A DNA stretch of 64,000 nt, from assembly GCF_001422925.1 (NCBI RefSeq), contig NZ_LMNI01000001.1:428087-492086 (forward strand), in the 5' to 3' direction. Both the position numbers and the translations under genes were made by a program. Shown piece by piece: positions 12,501 to 27,500 of this stretch. Every line of letters starts with the position of its first letter. Position 1 is the first letter of the stretch. The notes beneath the pieces are model-generated. The model was not told where the DNA came from. It did not search any database and saw only the letters and a list, made by a program, of their open reading frames with translations. This stretch comes from Microbacterium sp. Leaf288. GTDB taxonomy: Bacteria > Actinomycetota > Actinomycetes > Actinomycetales > Microbacteriaceae.

Positions 12501-15500
12501 GGTGCGCGCGCGGTGGTCGTCGGCCGGGCTCTCCGCCCCGGCATCACGGTCGAGGACGGACTGTCGGAGCTGCTCGCGGCGAACGCCTGCAACGGGGGCA
12601 CGCGCGACCCGCACCAGGTGACGGCGCCGTGCCTCACCGACCAGGACGTCGGGTACGACCAATCCCAGCACGGCGGCGACACCTCGCAGAACCCGCTCAC
12701 CTCGCCGCAGCTCACCCAGGACCGCACCGTCACGGAGAACGCGCGCACCGGCTTCACCGGCGTCGCCGTCACCGCGCTGAGCCGCGACGACATCGGCATG
12801 TACGGCATCGGGGCGTCGGGCGGCCTCTTCTTCGGCGTCCAGATCTCCGCCCTCGTGCACGTCCTGAACGCCACGACGAACGCCGAGGTCGACGACCTCG
12901 CGCAGCTCTCGTCCGGTGACGACGTGCTCGTCATCGCCGCCGACGACTACCAGCTGCTCGGCATCGCCGGCGGAGCGTCGGGCGGCGGGGTCGCTGCGAC
13001 CCCCGGCATCCAGGTGGCCGTCGTCACCGCCCAGACCACCGCACGCATCGGCAAGAACGCGGTGGTGACCGCGGCAGGCGACGTGATCGTGCGCGCCGAC
13101 GCGAACGAGGAGACGCTCGTCATCGTCGTGGCCATGGGGGTCGGCGCGGTCGGCTTCGGCGGCGCGGTGGGCGTGCTCGTCATCGACTCCACGACGTGGG
13201 CTTCGATCGACGACGGGGCCGCCGTCACGGCGGGCGGCAGCGTGCTGGTCGCCGCGTTCGACGCCACCGACATCGACCTCATCACGATCGGCGCCGGCAT
13301 CGGCGCGGGCGGAGCGGGCGCCGGAGCGGGCGTCGGTGTGACCGTGCTCACCAAGTCGACGCGGGCCTGGATCGGCGCCGCCACCGTCGACGCCTCCGGC
13401 AACGGCGCGGCCGTCGACGTCCACGACGGCACGCTCGCCGGCGACGGGGCCTTCGGCCACACCACCGCGACCGGCGTGATCGTCACCGCCGTCAGCCGCG
13501 AGGATGTCGTGTCGGTCGCGGTCGCCGCCGGCGCCGGCTTCTCCGCCGGCATCGCCGGAGCGGTGACCGTCGAGGTGATCAACGCCGACACGCGGGCGTA
13601 CATCGCCGGCGGCGCGCGCATCAACACCGCCACCCCGAACGCCTCCGCCACGCAGGACGTGCGCGTCGTCGCCGTCGACGACCTCACGGTGCTCGTCATC
13701 GCCGGCGGACTCGCGATCGGCATGATCGGGCTCGCAGGCGGCGTCGACGTCGGCGTCGTGAACAGCGACACCACCGCGTGGATCGCCGGCAGCGACGTGC
13801 GGGCCCGGCGCGACATCGCCGTGGCCGCCCTCGCCGACCGCTACATCCGCACCTTCGCGCTGAGCGCCGCGGGCGGTGCGGCCGCGCTCGGTGCGGCGAT
13901 CTCGGTGTGGGTCATCGCCGGCGACCTCGTGGGCACGTACAGCTACGCCGACCAGGACGAGAACGGCAACGCGACCAACCCGACCTACGACGCACTGGGC
14001 GCCCAGGGCGCGGGCAAGACGCTGACGAACGCCGACACGCTCATCGGCGGCGGCTCCGCCTCGACCGAGATCGGCAAGGTCGGCGGCGCCGGTCACGGCC
14101 GCGCGAACGCGGGAGTGCTGCAGGATGCCGCGACCTCGGCCAACGGCTCGCTCGGCGCTGCATCCCCCGCAGGCGTGATCGCCGGGTCGCGCACGGCACC
14201 TCCCCAGGAGGCCGGCATCCCGGCCGGGACGGCGGCGTTCGTCGGCCGGGGCGCCACGCTCAGCGCCGGCCACGACATCCGCATCGACGCCCGCAGCCGC
14301 CTCGACTTCACGCAGGTGACCGGCGGCTTCGGGTTCGGCGCCTTCGGCGGGGGCGTCTCGGTGTCGGTGGCGACGGTGAACGAGAACGTCTCGGCCTTCG
14401 TCGGCTCGGGGGCGACCCTCACCGCCGGCCACGACGTCGCGATCGCCGCGAACCTGCGCGACGAGCTGGACGTGCTCGCGATCACGACGGGGCTCTCTCT
14501 CCTCGTCGGGATCGGCGTGACCGTCGCGGTCGTCTACGACGGCGGCACCGCGGCCGCGTACCTCGAAGACGGGGCCGTCACCGGCGCGACGATCCTCGCC
14601 GGCGGGGCCGTGACCCTCACCGCGGTCAAGCAGTTCCTGCTCACGATCTCGGCCTATGCGATCGGCAGCGCCTTCATCGTCGGCGTCGGCGCGGGTGCGG
14701 GCATCGTCGTCGTCACCGACGGCGGCGGCGCCACCGCCGCCCTCGGAACGAACTCGCGCGTGGGCCAGCCCGGCAGCCCCGTCGGATCGGTGTCGCTCTC
14801 GGCGACCCACACGGCGAGCGTCCACGAGTTCGCGAACGCCTCGGTCAACGTCCTCGCGCTCGGAAACGGCGGCGCCGGCGTGGGCATCGCCGCCGGCGTG
14901 CTCGTCATCACGATCGGTGCATCTGCCGCCTCGGTCGCGTCGGCGGAGGTGCGTCGCGGCACGATGATCTATGCGACTGGCACGGTGCGGGTCGCTTCGA
15001 CGTTCACCCCGACGGTCGTCGCGCACGCCGCGGGCGGCGCCGGCGGCCTGGTGATCGCCGTCGGCGCGGTCGTCGTGCACATCGCGATCGCGGGGCTCGT
15101 GCTCGCGGCCGTCCGCGACGCGGTGCGGATCGAGGCGGGTTCGCTCGAGATCGCAGCATCCGACACCGTCGATGCGACCGCAGAGCTCGTCGCCGTCGCG
15201 ATCGGCCTCTTCGGCGGATCCGGCGCCCGCATCGACGTCGACGTCGACGTCCACACGCGCGCCTTCGTCGGATCGACCGCCGGCGTCACCACGACCCTCG
15301 CGACGGGCGGCTCGATCTCACTCCTGGCCACCTCCTCCCGCACGCTCTCGGCCTACTCGCACGGCGGTGCCGGCGGCGCGGCAGCGGTCAGCTTCCTGAT
15401 CGCGAGTGCGAACCAGACGGGATCGACCGAAGCCGGGATCCTGGGCAACACCGCGATCCTGCGCGCTCTCGGGGTGTCTGTCACGGCCGACCTGCTCTCG

Positions 15501-18500
15501 GCGACGAGCACCGCGACCGTCGTCGTCGGCTCGGGCGGTCTCATCGGAGTGCGCGGCACCGAGGCCGCCGCCACCACCAAGCCGGTCGTGAAGGCGTGGA
15601 TCGGCGACGGCGTCGTGATCGGCGACGTCAGCGTCGCGTCGGCGCCGGTGCCGATCACCGGCGGCGTCACCGTCACCGCCCGCGCGCGCGCCGAGGCCGA
15701 CGCGACCGGCAACGCCTACGGCGGCGGCGGGGTCGATGTCGGCGTCCCGTACGCTCACGCGGCGATCGGTCCGGATCTCGACGCGTACATCGGCACCGCG
15801 GGGGCCACCGCGCGCACGGTGATCCACGCCGGCGGCACGGTGCGCGTGGAGGCGGTGCTCAAGGACGACGGCGGTTCGGCGCAGCCGGTGTCCGACCAGA
15901 TCGCAGCGGTCAGCGCGTCGAGCGACACGGTGACCTTCACCTACCCGGGCATCGGCGAGGGCACCGTCGTCACCTATCAGGCGACCGGGGGCGGCATCCT
16001 CGGCCTCCACAAGGGCGCGCGCTACACAGTCATCGACACGGGCGTGGCCGGGCAGATCCGCCTCGGCGCCATCTTCAACGCATCGACCGTCGATCCCGCC
16101 ACCGAGATCATCACGTTCGGATCGGCCCACGGGTTCGTGAGCGGCGACTGCGTCGTCTACGACGCGCGCGGCGGCGCGTCGATCATCGCGAGCGCGGGCG
16201 CCGCCACCGGCACGTGCGCACAGCCGGGAAGCACCACGTTCTACGTGCGCAGGATCGACGATTACCGCATCAAGCTCATGACGACTTCCGCGGCGGCGAC
16301 GGCCTCGACCGAGACGCCGCTCGCCCCCGCCGTCACGGACGGGCGTCTGCAGGACGGCACGCTGAGCGCCCTGCCCAACGGCACCGCGGTCGAGTACCGG
16401 GCGCCGTACGTCGCCGACTTCATCGCCGGGGCAGTCGATGTCACGCTGCACCTCGTCGACAAGCCCGAGGGCGGCGGCCAGGTCTGGGTGCCCGAGACCA
16501 CGACGGTGAACGGTAAGACCGTCGTGGCGCACAGCAACGGCGCGAACAACATCTTCCTGGGCACCGAGCTGACCGCGACCCTGCACTCCGGCGACGCGCT
16601 CGTCTACTACGGCACCGGCATCGCGGGCCTGGTGAGCGGACGCACGTATTACGTCATCGTGCAGGCGAACGGCCTCATCCAGCTCGCCGACACCTTCTGC
16701 CACGCCGTCGGGTGCACGAACGACCCGGCCCAGGCGCTCGCCATCTCGCCCGGTTCCGACGAGAGCGTCACGGCCTCGCTGCAGAGGGCGCTGCCCGGCC
16801 TCCGCGACGGGTACACGTACTACACGGTCGGGCGCGCAGCCGACGGCACGAGCGTGGCGCTGGCCGCCACGATCGGCGGAAGCGCCATCGCCCTCGGCGA
16901 CGCGGCCGCCGGCGTCCACCGCTTCGGCCTCGTGCAGGTCGACCTGAAGGCCGGCTCCGGCAGCCAGGTGATCTACGCGCGGCTCACGAGCCCGTCGCTG
17001 CCGGCCGGCACCCACACGCTCGGCGGCCCGGGCGGCGAGGTGCTCGCAGACCTCGCGCCCGCCGCCGGCGACGGCGCGACCGGCGCGACCGTGAACGGCG
17101 GATCGGCCGGCATCATCGTCGGCATCGACGTGCCGAGCGCGCGTGTCGATGGAACCCCCACGGTGAACGCGGCCCTCGGCACCGTGACGGTGCGCGCGGG
17201 GCAGTCCGTCCAGGTCGTCGCGTCGAGCCGCACCCGGTCGGTCGCGTACGCGAACAGTGCGGGCGGCGGCGGGGTCGCCGTCGGCGAGGCGCACGCCGAC
17301 ACCGTGTTCGACACCGCCACCACCGACGTCGCGATCGGCGGGGGTTCGGACATCGCCGCCGGCGCGGACGTGCTCGTGTCGGCAGCATCCGACCACCGCA
17401 TCTCTGCCACCGCCTCGTCGAAGGGCGGCGGCGCGATCTCGGCGAAGATCGCCGAGACGACCGCCCGCATCGACAACGACACCACCGCGACGATCGGTGC
17501 GAACGCCGTGATCGTCGCCGGCCACCACGTCATCGTGCGCACCGACCTCGCCACGAACGGGCGGACACTGTCCGACACCGAGTCCTGGGGGATCGGGGCC
17601 GGTGCGGATTCCGACAACACCAACGACGACCGGGGTGTGAGGATCGGATCGAGAACGGATGCCTCGACCTCGCGCGTCGTCGTCGGCACGGGCGTGCGCC
17701 TGACCGGCGAGACGGTGAACCTCGACGCGTTCGTGTCGCGCATCCTCGCGAATGCGACCGCGAAGGCACTGGGCGTCAACCCGATCCTGCTCGGCGTCGC
17801 GACGGCGTTCGCCAACGCGGAGGTCGACGTGTTCCTCACCGTCGCGGTCGAGATCGCCGGCGGCGGCACGATCATCCGCGGCGACCGCGGCGTCGACCTC
17901 AAGGCGCACACCGCGAACATCGTCATCGAGCGCAACGCGATGCGGCTCGCCGTCGCCCTCATCCCGCCGCAGCGCGCCGAGAACAACGGCGAGGGCCGCA
18001 TCGACACCACCGTCGACACCGCAAAGGGCGCGCTCGTCATTGCGGGAGCCCGCCGCACCGACCCGGCGTCGGGGCTGGATGCGGCGTCCGATCCGGGTCA
18101 GGTCGCGCTGTACGTGCTCTCGACCAACGCGAGCGTGACCTACCCCGACATGCCCACGGACTCCGACCGCTACCGCGACGACGGCGGCTCGCCGTTCATG
18201 CAGGCGCGCCGCATCGCCTGGGATGCCGACGTCATCGTGCTGGGCGGGCTCAACGGAGCGCCCCTGCTAGTCGTCGGCGCCGACGGCAGAGTCGTCGCGG
18301 TCAACGCGATCACCATCAACGGCGGGCGCGCCCCCGTCATCGGCGAAGAGGTCGACCCCGATGGCGACGGCGCCTACGTCATCGATCCGATCCGCAACGA
18401 CGGCTACGCGAACGTGCTCTTCGAGGCGCAGTGCACACCGACCGACCAGGTGTCGTGCGCGATCGACAACGGCGACGGGTACGCCTCGAGCGTCGACGGC

Positions 18501-21500
18501 CGCGCGAGCGACCCGTGGCCGACGTTCGAGTTCCGCGACACGCTCGAGTCGGTGACGATCGTGGACCGCTCCGGCAAGCGGGTCACCGTGAGCGGCATCG
18601 ACGTCGTCAACACGTTCGGCTCGTGGCCCCGTGTCGTGCTGCGCTCGTCGGGCGGCCCGCTCGCCTCGCACGTGACGCTCGAGTTCGACCTGCGCCACGC
18701 GGCCGCCCCGAGTGTCGTCGACATCGAGAAGCGCGGCGACGACGACGTGCTGCTGAACGGCCGCATCAACAACCCGGTCGGCCTCACGCGCATCGTGAAC
18801 CTGTTCGGCGACATCCTGGCGTCGTCGCCGAGCACGATCATCGTGACCAACCTGCTCGACATCGAGGCGACACAGGGCTCGATCGGGTCGGCAGCGCGCC
18901 GCCTCGCCGTCGACCTGGTGCGCTTCACCGCCCGCCCGCGGCTCGACGCTCCCACCGCCTCGGGCCCGCGCGACCCGCGCCTGGCCGCCGTCGCCGGCGT
19001 CGACGCGCACCTGAGCCTGCGAGGCGTCGACCGCACCGTGCCCGCGGCCGGTCAGCCCGCGGTGACGGTGATCGAGGTCACCCTCGACCTGGTGCGCGCC
19101 GGCCGCGACGTCGACCTCGAGCTGCGCACCGGCATCCGCCAGGGCGCCTCCGCCCGCACCGCCGACGTGAACGTGGTCGTGCCCGGCGAGCAGTCGATCT
19201 GGTCGGTGCCGCGCCCGCACCGCCACCACTTCCGCGGGGTGAACGACGTCAACGGCGCCTACGACCCCGCCCGCGCCGGCGTCTCCGCCTTCGTCGATCC
19301 GGCGATCGACCCCGCAGGCGCCGACGTCGAGATCGACAGCGTCTACCGCCTGCTCGCGCGCAACGCTCCGCGCCCGCGCACCGAGGTCACGGTGGGCGGC
19401 TCGAGTGACACCATGTTCCTCGCCGAGATCGTCGGCGGCTGGTTCGTGATCTTCGCCGACGCCCCGCTCCCGGCGGGGGCGCCCGGCGTGGTGGCGGGCG
19501 ACCACCTCCGCATCCGCGACACCGAGGCACTGGTGAACGGACCCGACGCCGTGGACGGCGGGACCGCGCCTGAGATCGACGTCGTCGGCTTCATCGATCT
19601 CACGGCGCCGTCCGCGGCAGGCACGGGCTCCGGCTGGGTCGACGTCGACATCGACGGATCCGTCACGCTCGAGGAGGTCCAGGACGACTTCCGCATCGGC
19701 CTCATCCGCTCGCGCACGTCCGACGTCGCCCTCGTCGCCGCGGTGAGCATGCTCGACGGCGACCCGGGCGACGCGGCCACCAACCCGGCCGACCCGCGCG
19801 ACGTCGAGGGCGTGAACATCACGCTCACCGCGAGGACCGGCTCGATCGGCACCGAGAGCGACTTCCTCGAGATCAACCTCCTCGACACCGTGGGCCTCGC
19901 GCGCACGCCGGTGAGCGGCATCCTGAACGCCACCGCCGCTCTGGGCGTGCACCTGTTCGAGACCATCGGCGACCTGCGCGTCGGACTCGTCACCTCGAAC
20001 CAGCTCGACACGACCAAGGTCACCGACGTGGCTCTCGTCACGGGCGCCGGCTCGATTGTGGACGGACAGACGGATGCTGCCGCCGACGTGGTCGCCGAGC
20101 ACATCGACCTGCGGGCGACCGGTGGCGGCATCGGCGCGCTCCTGGACGACCTCGACGTGAACACGTCGTCGATCACCGGTGCGGGCGGGCGCCTCTACGC
20201 CTCCGCCGATGCGAGCGTGTTCGTCACCGAGACCGACGGCGATCTGCGGCTGCTCGCGGCGACGTCGCGGACCGGCGACGTGCGCGTGACGGTCCCCGAC
20301 ACGAACGGCGTGAGGGGACCCCCGTCGACGGGCACGCAGAACCTCATCCTCCTCGTCAGCGGCACGAGCCTGGTCAGCCAGGCGCAGCCTCGCAGCACGA
20401 CCCCCGGCGCTGCCGACACCGCGACCACGACGCGCAGCGGCATCTGGGCCAAGGTCGACATCTCCCTCTGGGTGGGCGACGACCTGCTCGCCCCCGCGGG
20501 CTCCGACATCGTCGCCGGCCGCACCATCTACATCCACGGCGACGCCGACCGCGGACCCGCCACCCCGACGGCCACCGATCCCGACCCGCTGGGGACGCCT
20601 GTCGCCGCGAACGCCGACACGCACGCGAGCGCGGCCACGGCACCTGCTGGCTTCGGCACGACGATGACGTTCGCCGGACGCCTGGGCGGCGTCTTCGACC
20701 TCGACGGCGGAGCCGACCGCACGAACGGGGCGCTGATCTTCGGCCACATCGACGCCGACCACTTCGACTTCATGTCGACGCTCCTCGGCACCGCCGTGCA
20801 CGTCTACGGCAGCCAGAACCTGTCGGCGACCGACCGCACCATCTGCGCCCCCGCAGTGCTCCAGGTCGGGTGCGGCGACGGCGAGGACGCGTTCCGCGTG
20901 CTGGCGCTGCGCACCCCCGACGACCCGGCCGCGCACACCCTCACGCTCGACGGGCAGCAGGGCACCGACTCCTACCGCGTCGAGACGACGACGGATGCCT
21001 CGCGCACCTACATCGTCAACCTCCTCGACTCGGGCGCACCGAACGACGGCGCGGACGTCGCGACGATCGTCGGCACCGACGGCGCGGACGTCTTCCTCCT
21101 GCGCCGGGTGACCTCGATCCCCGGCGAGAACGCCCACAGCCCCGCGTTCGTCGCCCTCGTGCACGGCACCGTCGAGGGCCTGCGCTCCTCGCCCGCTCTC
21201 GGCACCGGCGTCGAGCGGATCACCTACGACGCCGCGCTCAACGGCCGGCTCAGCGTCGAGTCGGGACTCGGCGACGACTTCTTCGCCGTCGACGACACCG
21301 CGACGACCATCACCCTCGACGCCGGCGCCGGCGACGACGAGTTCCAGCTCGGCCAGCTGTACGGCACCCCGCGAGACGCCTCCGCCGGCCTCGCGCCCGC
21401 CGATGTCTTCCCGCTCCTCATCCCGACGACGCGCGGCTACCTGAGCCCCGGCGTGAGCGCGCCGCTCGTCGCCCTCGGTGGCGCCGGCGACGACCGGTTC

Positions 21501-24500
21501 ACGGTCTACTCGAACCGCGCCGAGCTGCGCCTCGAGGGCGAGGACGGCAACGACCTCTTCGTGGTCCGCGCCTTCGCGCTCGCGCGGACGGATGCCGCGG
21601 GGCACATCCTGATGGCGAACGGCACGGCGGTTCCGGCGATCGGGCTCTCGACCGGGCGTCCGCTCGACATCCGCACCGGCGGCGGTGACGACGAGGTGCA
21701 GTACACGATGAACGCGCCGGTGTCGGTGGACGGCGGAGCGGGCTACGACAAGCTCGTGATCCTCGGCACCGAGTTCCCCGACGACATCGTGATCACGGCA
21801 TCCGCGATCTACGGCGCGGGCGTGAGCGTCCGGTACACGACCGTGGAGTCGGTCGAGATCGACGGCCTCGAGGGCGCGGACGAGTTCTTCGTGCAGTCGA
21901 CCGCCGGGGGCGTCTCGTACCGCGTGATCGGCGGCCTCGGCAGCGACCGCATCAACATCGCGGGCGACATCTCGACCGACATCGTGGTGCGCGACATCGA
22001 GGGGGCGAGCGGATCAGTCGACCACCTCGTCACGTCGGGCGACATCCGCTACGACGGGATCGTCGCGCCCGGCATCGACCTGCACGTCGCGGGCGTGAAC
22101 GAGGGGCTCGTGGTCATCACCGAGTCCGGCGGCGGCACCTCGGTCAGCGAGGGCGGCGGTGCGACATCGTTCGACTCGTACACCGTGAAGCTCTCGCGTC
22201 AGCCGGTGGGCAAGGTGTACGTCACGGTGTCCGCCGCCTCGCCCGGCGTCGCCGAGCGGCTGGGAGTGAACCCCGGCGACTCGGTGTGGCTCTGCGCCGG
22301 CACCGCCGCGCAGTGCGACGACGCGTTCGCCGAATTCCGCCGTCACCTCGTCGAGATGGGCGGCGTCGTCGACCCCGCGCAGCGCGCGGTCGTCCTCGTC
22401 TTCGACGGCTCGGACTGGAACGTGCCGCAGACCATCCACGTCTACGCCGTCGACGACCTGCGCGGAGAGGGCGACCGCGTGGTCGCCATCAGCCACACGA
22501 CGATCGCGACGGACGCCGCCGACATCGCCGCCGGGTTCGACGGTGCGACCGTCCGCAACGTCGAGGCGCTCGTGCGCGACAACGACGTGCCCGGGGTCGT
22601 CGTCGTCGAGGTCACGCCCGGCACGTCGAACGAGGACCGCTCGACCGTGGTGCTCGAGGGCGCGAACGGCATCACCGACGAGATCCTCGTGGGGCTGGCC
22701 GCACCCGCCGCCGGCACCGTCGTCATCCGGCTCGACCTGCCGGACGGCCGGATCCGCCTCGAGAGCTCGGACTCGCGGTTCGACGCCGCGACCCGCACGA
22801 TCACGTTCGCGGCGGGCGACGTCGCGCCGGTGCGCATCCGCATCGTCGCGATCGACGACGCCGCGCGCCAGGACCCGACCTGGGTGCGCCTCATCGCCCA
22901 CCTGGTCTCGGCGCCGGCCGGCTACGCGTTCGCCGACCGCACGCTCTATGCAGACGTCCGCGACGACGACTCCGCGGGCGTCATCGTGACGCAGAGCGGC
23001 GGCTCGACGACCGTCGTCCGCGGCGGCACGGGCGACGACTACACGATCCGCCTCACCACGCCGCCGACCGCCGATGTGCACATCGCGATCCTCACCGACG
23101 GGCTCACCGACGTCGTCCTCGGCGGCCGCGTCACGATGCGCGCCATCGGCACCGCGGGCGCGGGCCTGTTCAGCGGCGGCGTCACGATCGACCCGGGAAC
23201 GCGCCGCATCACGCGCACCGACGGCGGCAGCTTCCTCGCGGACGGCTTCCTCGAGGGCATGCGCATCTCGCTCGACGGCGGCGCGACCTCCTACAAGATC
23301 GCGGTCATCCGCGGCACGAACGCGACGTTCGACAACGTGATCGAGCTGACCGCCGAAGGCGCGCTGGGCGCGTTCGCCGGCACGATGACGCTGCGCCGGG
23401 TGGCAGCATCCATCACCTTCACGGCTGCGAACTGGGCGACGCCGGTCACGGTATCGCTGCGGGCCGACGCCCTGTTCGACGTGCCGCTCGTGCGCGAGGG
23501 CGTCAGGACGTTCGCCGCGCAGCCGCACCTGCTGTCGCAGCTCGTGGGTCCGGTCCAGATCGAGGGCGGCACGACTCGCGCCGATCGGTCGCTGCGGGGC
23601 GGCATCAAGCTGCCGGGCGAGACCGACGGGCCCCTGCTCGGCATCGGGAACGCGGCATCCGTTCCCGAGGGGCAGAACGTCGACATCCTGAGCATCTACG
23701 ACGACTCGAGCGTGCAGGACCACGTCCGCACGCTGACCTCCACCAGCCTCACCGGAACGGGACTGCCCGCCGGGTTCACCGTCGACGGCGCGACCGCGTT
23801 CGGTGAGCCCGCCGTGGTGCCCGGCGGCATCTCGTGGGGCCGCGTCGAGTTCGCGACCGGCGGCGACGGCACGGTGACGGGGATCACGACGGATGCCTCG
23901 CTCTCGACGATCGAGGTGCTGAACCTGCTGCTCGGCACGGGCAACGACCGCCTGACGATCACCGGCACGCTGCAGCAGGCGCCCGAGGACGACGGCGACC
24001 CGGCCACCACCGTGAACCCGCCCGCCGCGCACGGATCGCTCACCGTCGTGCACGGCGGCGGCAACCAGCTCGTGGGCGGCGTGGTCGGCGGCGACACGAT
24101 CATCATCACCGGCGGCGGCGGTCCCGCCTCGCCGCTGGTCGTCTACGGCGACACGTCGCAGGACGGCGTCTGGTACTCGGGCCGCCCGGCCGGCCAGGAC
24201 GCGGGAGACTTCGGCGCACAGCCGTTCGACTCCTTCCCGGGGATCCCCGACGAGGACGAACGCTTCTGGCTGCCGCTGGCGAACCCGTTCGCGCACGCCG
24301 GCAACGATGTGATCGACGCGAGCGCGCTGTTCACCGGGGTGCCCGCCGGGGCCCTGCCCACCGTCGGCGTCGTGATCTACGGCGGCGAGGGCGACGACAC
24401 GATCATCGGCAGCCAGGCGCACGACTACCTCGCCGGCGGTTCGGGCGACGACCTCATCCTCGGCCAGCGCGGCAGCGATCAGATCTACGGCGACTCGGGC

Positions 24501-27500
24501 GTGAACGTCGACGTCATCACGCGCCGCCTCGACATCCCGACGGCGAACGCGAGCACGCATCCCATGGCCGACGGCCTCGTCCCCGGAGACGACGAGCTGC
24601 ACGGCGAAGGGGCCGGAAGCGCCGCGGGCGCCGCGGGCGACGACGACGACGTCATCTTCGGCGATCACGGCGTCGTGACGCAGGCCGTCACCCTCGAGCG
24701 CACCGACCTGCTCGGCGGACCGGTGTTCGTGCGGATCCAGACGGCGCGCCTCGTGACCGCCATCGCGACCGCCGAGCCCGCCGTGGGCGGCGACGACGTC
24801 ATCTCGGGTGACGCGGGCGATGACCGGATCGCCGGCGGCAACGGCGCCGACGCCATCACCGGCGACGCCGGACGCGACACGATCTTCGGCGACCACGGCC
24901 GCATCCAGTACGCCTCGCCCGACGGCCTGCGCCACCTGGTGACGACGACCGACCCGCTCGTGGCGGCCGGTGGCGACGTGATCTCCGGTGGCGACGACCG
25001 TGACGTCATCCTGGGCGGCAACGGCGCCGACACGATCCGCGGCGACGCGGAAGCCGACATCATGCTCGGCGACCACGGTCTCGTGCGCGACGGCGCGACG
25101 CCGGCCGCGGCGGACGGCACGTGGGACCTCATCACGACGACAGACCCGAACCTGGGCGCGGGGGACGTCATCTTCGGCGGCACCGCCAACGACATCGTCT
25201 TCGGCGGCACGGGCGCCGACACCGTGGCGGGCGACGACGCCAACGACCTCATCTTCGGCGACCACGGCAAGGTCGAGTCCACCGTCCCGTACAGCGGCGT
25301 GCTCGGCATCTTCCTCGAGCTGCTCCCGCTCAACATGCCGCTCGCGGCACACCCGTTCCGGTGGACGTCGATCGACACGCTCGCCGCCCACGGCGGCGCG
25401 GGCGACCTGCTGCGCGGCAACGCCGGCGAGGACGTCATCATCGGCGGTCAGGGCGCCGACCGCATCACCGGCGGCGACGGCGACGACGACCTCATCGGCG
25501 GCCACAACGTCGCGGGCGGCAGCGACGGTGCTGATCCCGCTGGATGGGGCGACGTGATCGACGGCGGTCAGGGCGACGACGCCATCGCCGGCGACAACGC
25601 GAACCTGCTGCGCACCGGCGACATCTCGAGCCGGCGCTTCCAGGTGCTCACCGGAAGCGGCATCTACGCGCAGGACACCGGATGCGCCAACATCGTCAGC
25701 GGTGCCGGCGGCGCCTGCGGCACCAACCCGGCGAACTCGTACGACGACCCGCGCGGCGCCAAGGAGCGCGACGTCGTGCTCTTCGACCACGACACGTCGA
25801 CACAGCCCGGGCTGTACGCCGGCGACGTGATCGCCGGCGGCGCCGAGGACGACCTCATCTTCGGCCAGCTCGGCGACGACTGGATCCAGGGCGACGGCTC
25901 GGCGATCGACGACACCGGCGCGATCACCGTCGATGTGCGCACCACGCGCCAGTCGGCCGAGGACTGGGCGGGACCCGGCCGCGACGGCGACGACTACATC
26001 GAGGGCAACGGTGGGAACGACGTCATCTTCGGAGGCCTCGGCCGCGACGACCTCATCGGCGGCAGCTCCGAGCTCTTCAGTCTCACGACGGCCGCGCGCC
26101 GGCCGGACGGCGCCGACACGATCTTCGGCGGTGCCGGCATCCGTCTCGTCCGCAACAACTACGGCGACCTCGAAGAGGGCGGCCACGCCGCGGACAGCGA
26201 CGTGATCCTGGGCGACAACGGCAACATCCACCGCCTCGTGCGGATGGTGGCCACCGCGGCGGACGCCGACCCGTACACGCCGGGCACCGCGTTCCTCACC
26301 TTCACCTACGACACCTACGCCGGGGCCGTGCGCCTGCTGCCGCGGGCGTACACCTTCCTCGACTACACACATGGGTCGGGCGCAGGCATCGGCGCGGCCG
26401 ACGTCGTGCACGGCGAGGACGGCGACGACACGATCCACGGCCAGCTCGGCGACGACGTGCTCTTCGGCGAAGGCCAGGATGACGACATCTACGGCGGCTG
26501 GGGCAACGACCGCATCTACGGCGGCACCGGCGTCGACGGCATCATGGGCGACGACGGCAAGCTGCAGACCAGCCGCAACGGCCTCACCGAGCCGCTCAAC
26601 AACCTGAACACCGCCGACGCGGCCCAGTTCGTGTCGATCCCCGGTCCGTTCACGGGCGCCGAGATCTACATCCTCGGGGAGCTGCTCAAGCGCGCCGACT
26701 TCGCCACGTGGATCGACGGTGCGGTCAACCACGACGTGCTCTACGGCGGTCTGGGGGACGACTTCATGCACGGCGGCGAAGGCAGCGACTCCATGTCGGG
26801 CGCCGAGGCGATGCAGGAGTTCTACAACCGCGACCTGCGGATCGGGGCGCTCACGCGCCTGGCGACCGAGCTGCCGACGGTCGACACCAACCCGCTGCAC
26901 TACAACGCCGACACGACGATGTTCGCCGACTACGACGCCGACGACCCGCGGTCGATCATCCCCGGGTTCCTCCTGAACTTCGACGCGTACGTGCTCGACG
27001 AGGCGACGGGGCTGCCGATCGACATCGACGGCATGAAGGTCAAGAGCGACGACGGCCGCGACCGCATGTACGGCGACCTGTGGCACGACTGGCTCGTCGG
27101 CGGCACGAACTGCGACTGGCTGTTCGGCGGCTTCGGCGACGACCTCCTCCAGCTCGACGACAACCTCGAGACCGCCGGCGGCGCGAACACCGACCCCGAG
27201 AACGACGACCCGCGCTTCCGCGACGGCGACCTCGCCTTCGGCGGCGCCGGGCGCGACGTGCTCATCGCCAACACCGCGCAGGACCGCATGTTCGACTGGG
27301 GCGGCGAGTTCAACAGCTACCTCGTGCCGTTCAGCCCGTTCGGCTCGCCGACCGTCAACCGCGGCTTCAGCCCGCACATCCGCGACTTCATCCGCGCCCT
27401 GTCGGTCGCCGGGGGCTCCGACGAGGGTCCGGGCGTTCCCCCCGGAGAGCCCTTCGACGAGGAGGCGCTCGTCGAGCCGAGCGACGGCCAGCTGTGGAAC

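Noticed and set aside
6504..15254. A 2,916-codon open frame on the minus strand opposite the giant gene, plus others at 22,014-28,028 and 28,203-31,856
   Set aside because: Their translations are low-complexity Arg/Asp/His/Gly strings with no domain or membrane pattern. They are the antisense shadow of a GC-rich, GC3-biased gene whose own frame shows clear protein families.
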